Positions 6,042 to 6,636 of a DNA stretch of 6,636 nt are shown one piece after another. Origin of the DNA: Firmicutes bacterium UBA995 (GTDB lineage: Bacteria > Bacillota > Sulfobacillia > UBA995). Every line of letters begins with the position of its first letter. The stretch's first letter is position 1. A program made the translations under genes and the position numbers. The stretch is taken from the NCBI GenBank assembly GCA_002291985.1, contig DBBB01000049.1, positions 1 through 6,636 on the forward strand, written 5' to 3'. Under the pieces are notes generated by a model that had not been told where the DNA came from, searched no databases, and was given only the letters and a program-made list of their open reading frames with translations.

Positions 6042-6079
6042 ATATACGCATGCTAGACTGAAATGGAGAAGTGTTCATC

Positions 6080-6613
6080 GTGAAACGCGCCCACCACGTC
6101 CGGCGTCCCGAAGAGTTCAAGGCCTTGGCCGACGCGCGGCGGATCAAGGTGCTCGGCTGGCTCACCCGGGAGGCCCTCACCGTCACGCAACTCGCGGAAA
6201 GATTGGGCGAACTCCCGGCCACGCTGCATCACCATGTGAAGCTGCTTGAGAAAGCAGGTCTGGTGAGGATCGCCCATACCCGCGAGAAGTCGGGGATACT
6301 CGAAAAGTATTACCGCGCGGTCGCCGAGCGAATCGTCGCCGATCACGGAGTAGGCGTGCTCAGCGAGCCTACGGCCATTGCCCTCGACGCGGCAGCAGGG
6401 GCGCTCCACGCCGGGCTTGAACGGCTTGACAAGACCCGGGCGGATGCCGCCTTTACCGCCATGGAGGAGCTGCGGCTGACGGGAGAACAAGTTGCGGATC
6501 TCGCCCTCCGCCTCCGGCAGGTCCTCGAAACTGCGGGCACGGGCAAGCAGGAGGACGGCGAGGAATGGCTGGCGGTGAGCCCCCTCTACCCGGTTACCGC
6601 CGAAGTAGCGTAA
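6080..6613 (+). CDS. ArsR-type winged helix-turn-helix transcriptional regulator without metal-binding cysteines
   Basis: 177 residues. The N-terminal half (about 10-80) is a winged helix: FKALADARRIKVLGWL, then TVTQLAERLGELPATLHHHVKLLEKAGLVRI (helix-turn-helix, recognition helix about 46-59) and a wing ending KYYRAVA. This resembles the ArsR/HTH_20 group. The C-terminal half (about 85-150) is mostly helical and probably mediates dimerisation or ligand binding; it is longer than in SmtB-like sensors of about 100-120 residues. The protein has no cysteine and lacks the ELCVCDL-type metal site, so the signal is unlikely to be thiol-bound metal. I prefer GTG at 6080, because GGAG (6065-6068) is 11 bases upstream. 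GTG at 6071 is in frame but only two bases from GGAG. It is divergent from the flp set, and its regulon cannot be read from the window. Target or ligand unknown. Confidence 0.88.
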   Translation: MKRAHHVRRPEEFKALADARRIKVLGWLTREALTVTQLAERLGELPATLHHHVKLLEKAGLVRIAHTREKSGILEKYYRAVAERIVADHGVGVLSEPTAIALDAAAGALHAGLERLDKTRADAAFTAMEELRLTGEQVADLALRLRQVLETAGTGKQEDGEEWLAVSPLYPVTAEVA

Positions 6614-6636
6614 ACCCTTGTGGTTCTCGGTGGTCC

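Larger units (their letters stand above)
5767..6079. other. Divergent intergenic region between flp and the ArsR-type gene
   Basis: 313 bases without a gene. The right-hand part (5971-6060) holds the plus-strand promoter and repeats listed separately. The left part (5767-5970) is GC-rich and has no recognised RNA family. I see a minus-strand hairpin (GGGT..TGC with GCAACCC, about 5880-5845, bulged) and isolated -10-like strings (TATCAT at about 5825, TAAGAT at about 5900), but none has an acceptable -35. The flp promoter is therefore not located. An AT-rich minus-strand TATATT near 6042, overlapping the plus-strand promoter, is another weak possibility. Confidence 0.4.

Noticed and set aside
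6614..6636. Possible start of another plus-strand gene (GTG near 6621)
   Set aside because: Only 23 bases remain, with no ribosome binding site in view; undecidable.

Overview
The window is GC-rich and densely coded. It has a tandem glycine riboswitch ending in an intrinsic terminator, GTG and TTG starts behind strong Shine-Dalgarno sequences, and split glycine dehydrogenase subunits (GcvPA) in the gene order T-H-PA. Together these suggest a high-GC member of the Bacillota (Symbiobacterium-, Thermaerobacter- or Limnochordia-like). This placement is inference; no rRNA or other phylogenetic marker is present.

Layout, all on the minus strand except the last gene. (1) 1-2651: a glycine cleavage operon read right to left. 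It has a sigma-A promoter (2623-2651), a two-aptamer glycine riboswitch (2398-2593), a terminator hairpin (2360-2402), gcvT (1198-2322), gcvH (800-1201) and gcvPA (from 800, cut by the left edge). gcvT/gcvH overlap by 4 nt and gcvH/gcvPA by 1 nt, so translation is probably coupled. The 3' side of the aptamer II P1 helix is also the 5' arm of the terminator, so the sequence predicts an ON switch: glycine holds P1 closed, blocks the terminator, and lets the degradative operon be read. (2) 2710-4482: a polytopic membrane diguanylate cyclase with a GAF-like domain and an intact GGEEF active site and I-site. (3) 4483-4649: a 167-nt intergenic stretch with four short hairpins. (4) 4650-5766: a small Flp/Tad pilus gene set: type IVb pilin, TadE-like pseudopilin and a TadG-like protein. 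(5) 5767-6079: a divergent intergenic region with repeats and a clear plus-strand promoter. (6) 6080-6613 plus: an ArsR-type winged-helix regulator without cysteines.

No mobile element, CRISPR array, tRNA or rRNA is visible. The gcv operon works as one metabolic unit controlled by its own substrate. The pilus genes and the cyclase next to them could form a second unit in which c-di-GMP influences surface appendages, but that link rests only on adjacency. Nothing here is clearly a new system. The least explained items are the periodic CTAGA/ACGC repeats over the arsR-type promoter, the hairpin-rich leader of the cyclase gene, and the unassigned membrane sensor domain of the cyclase.
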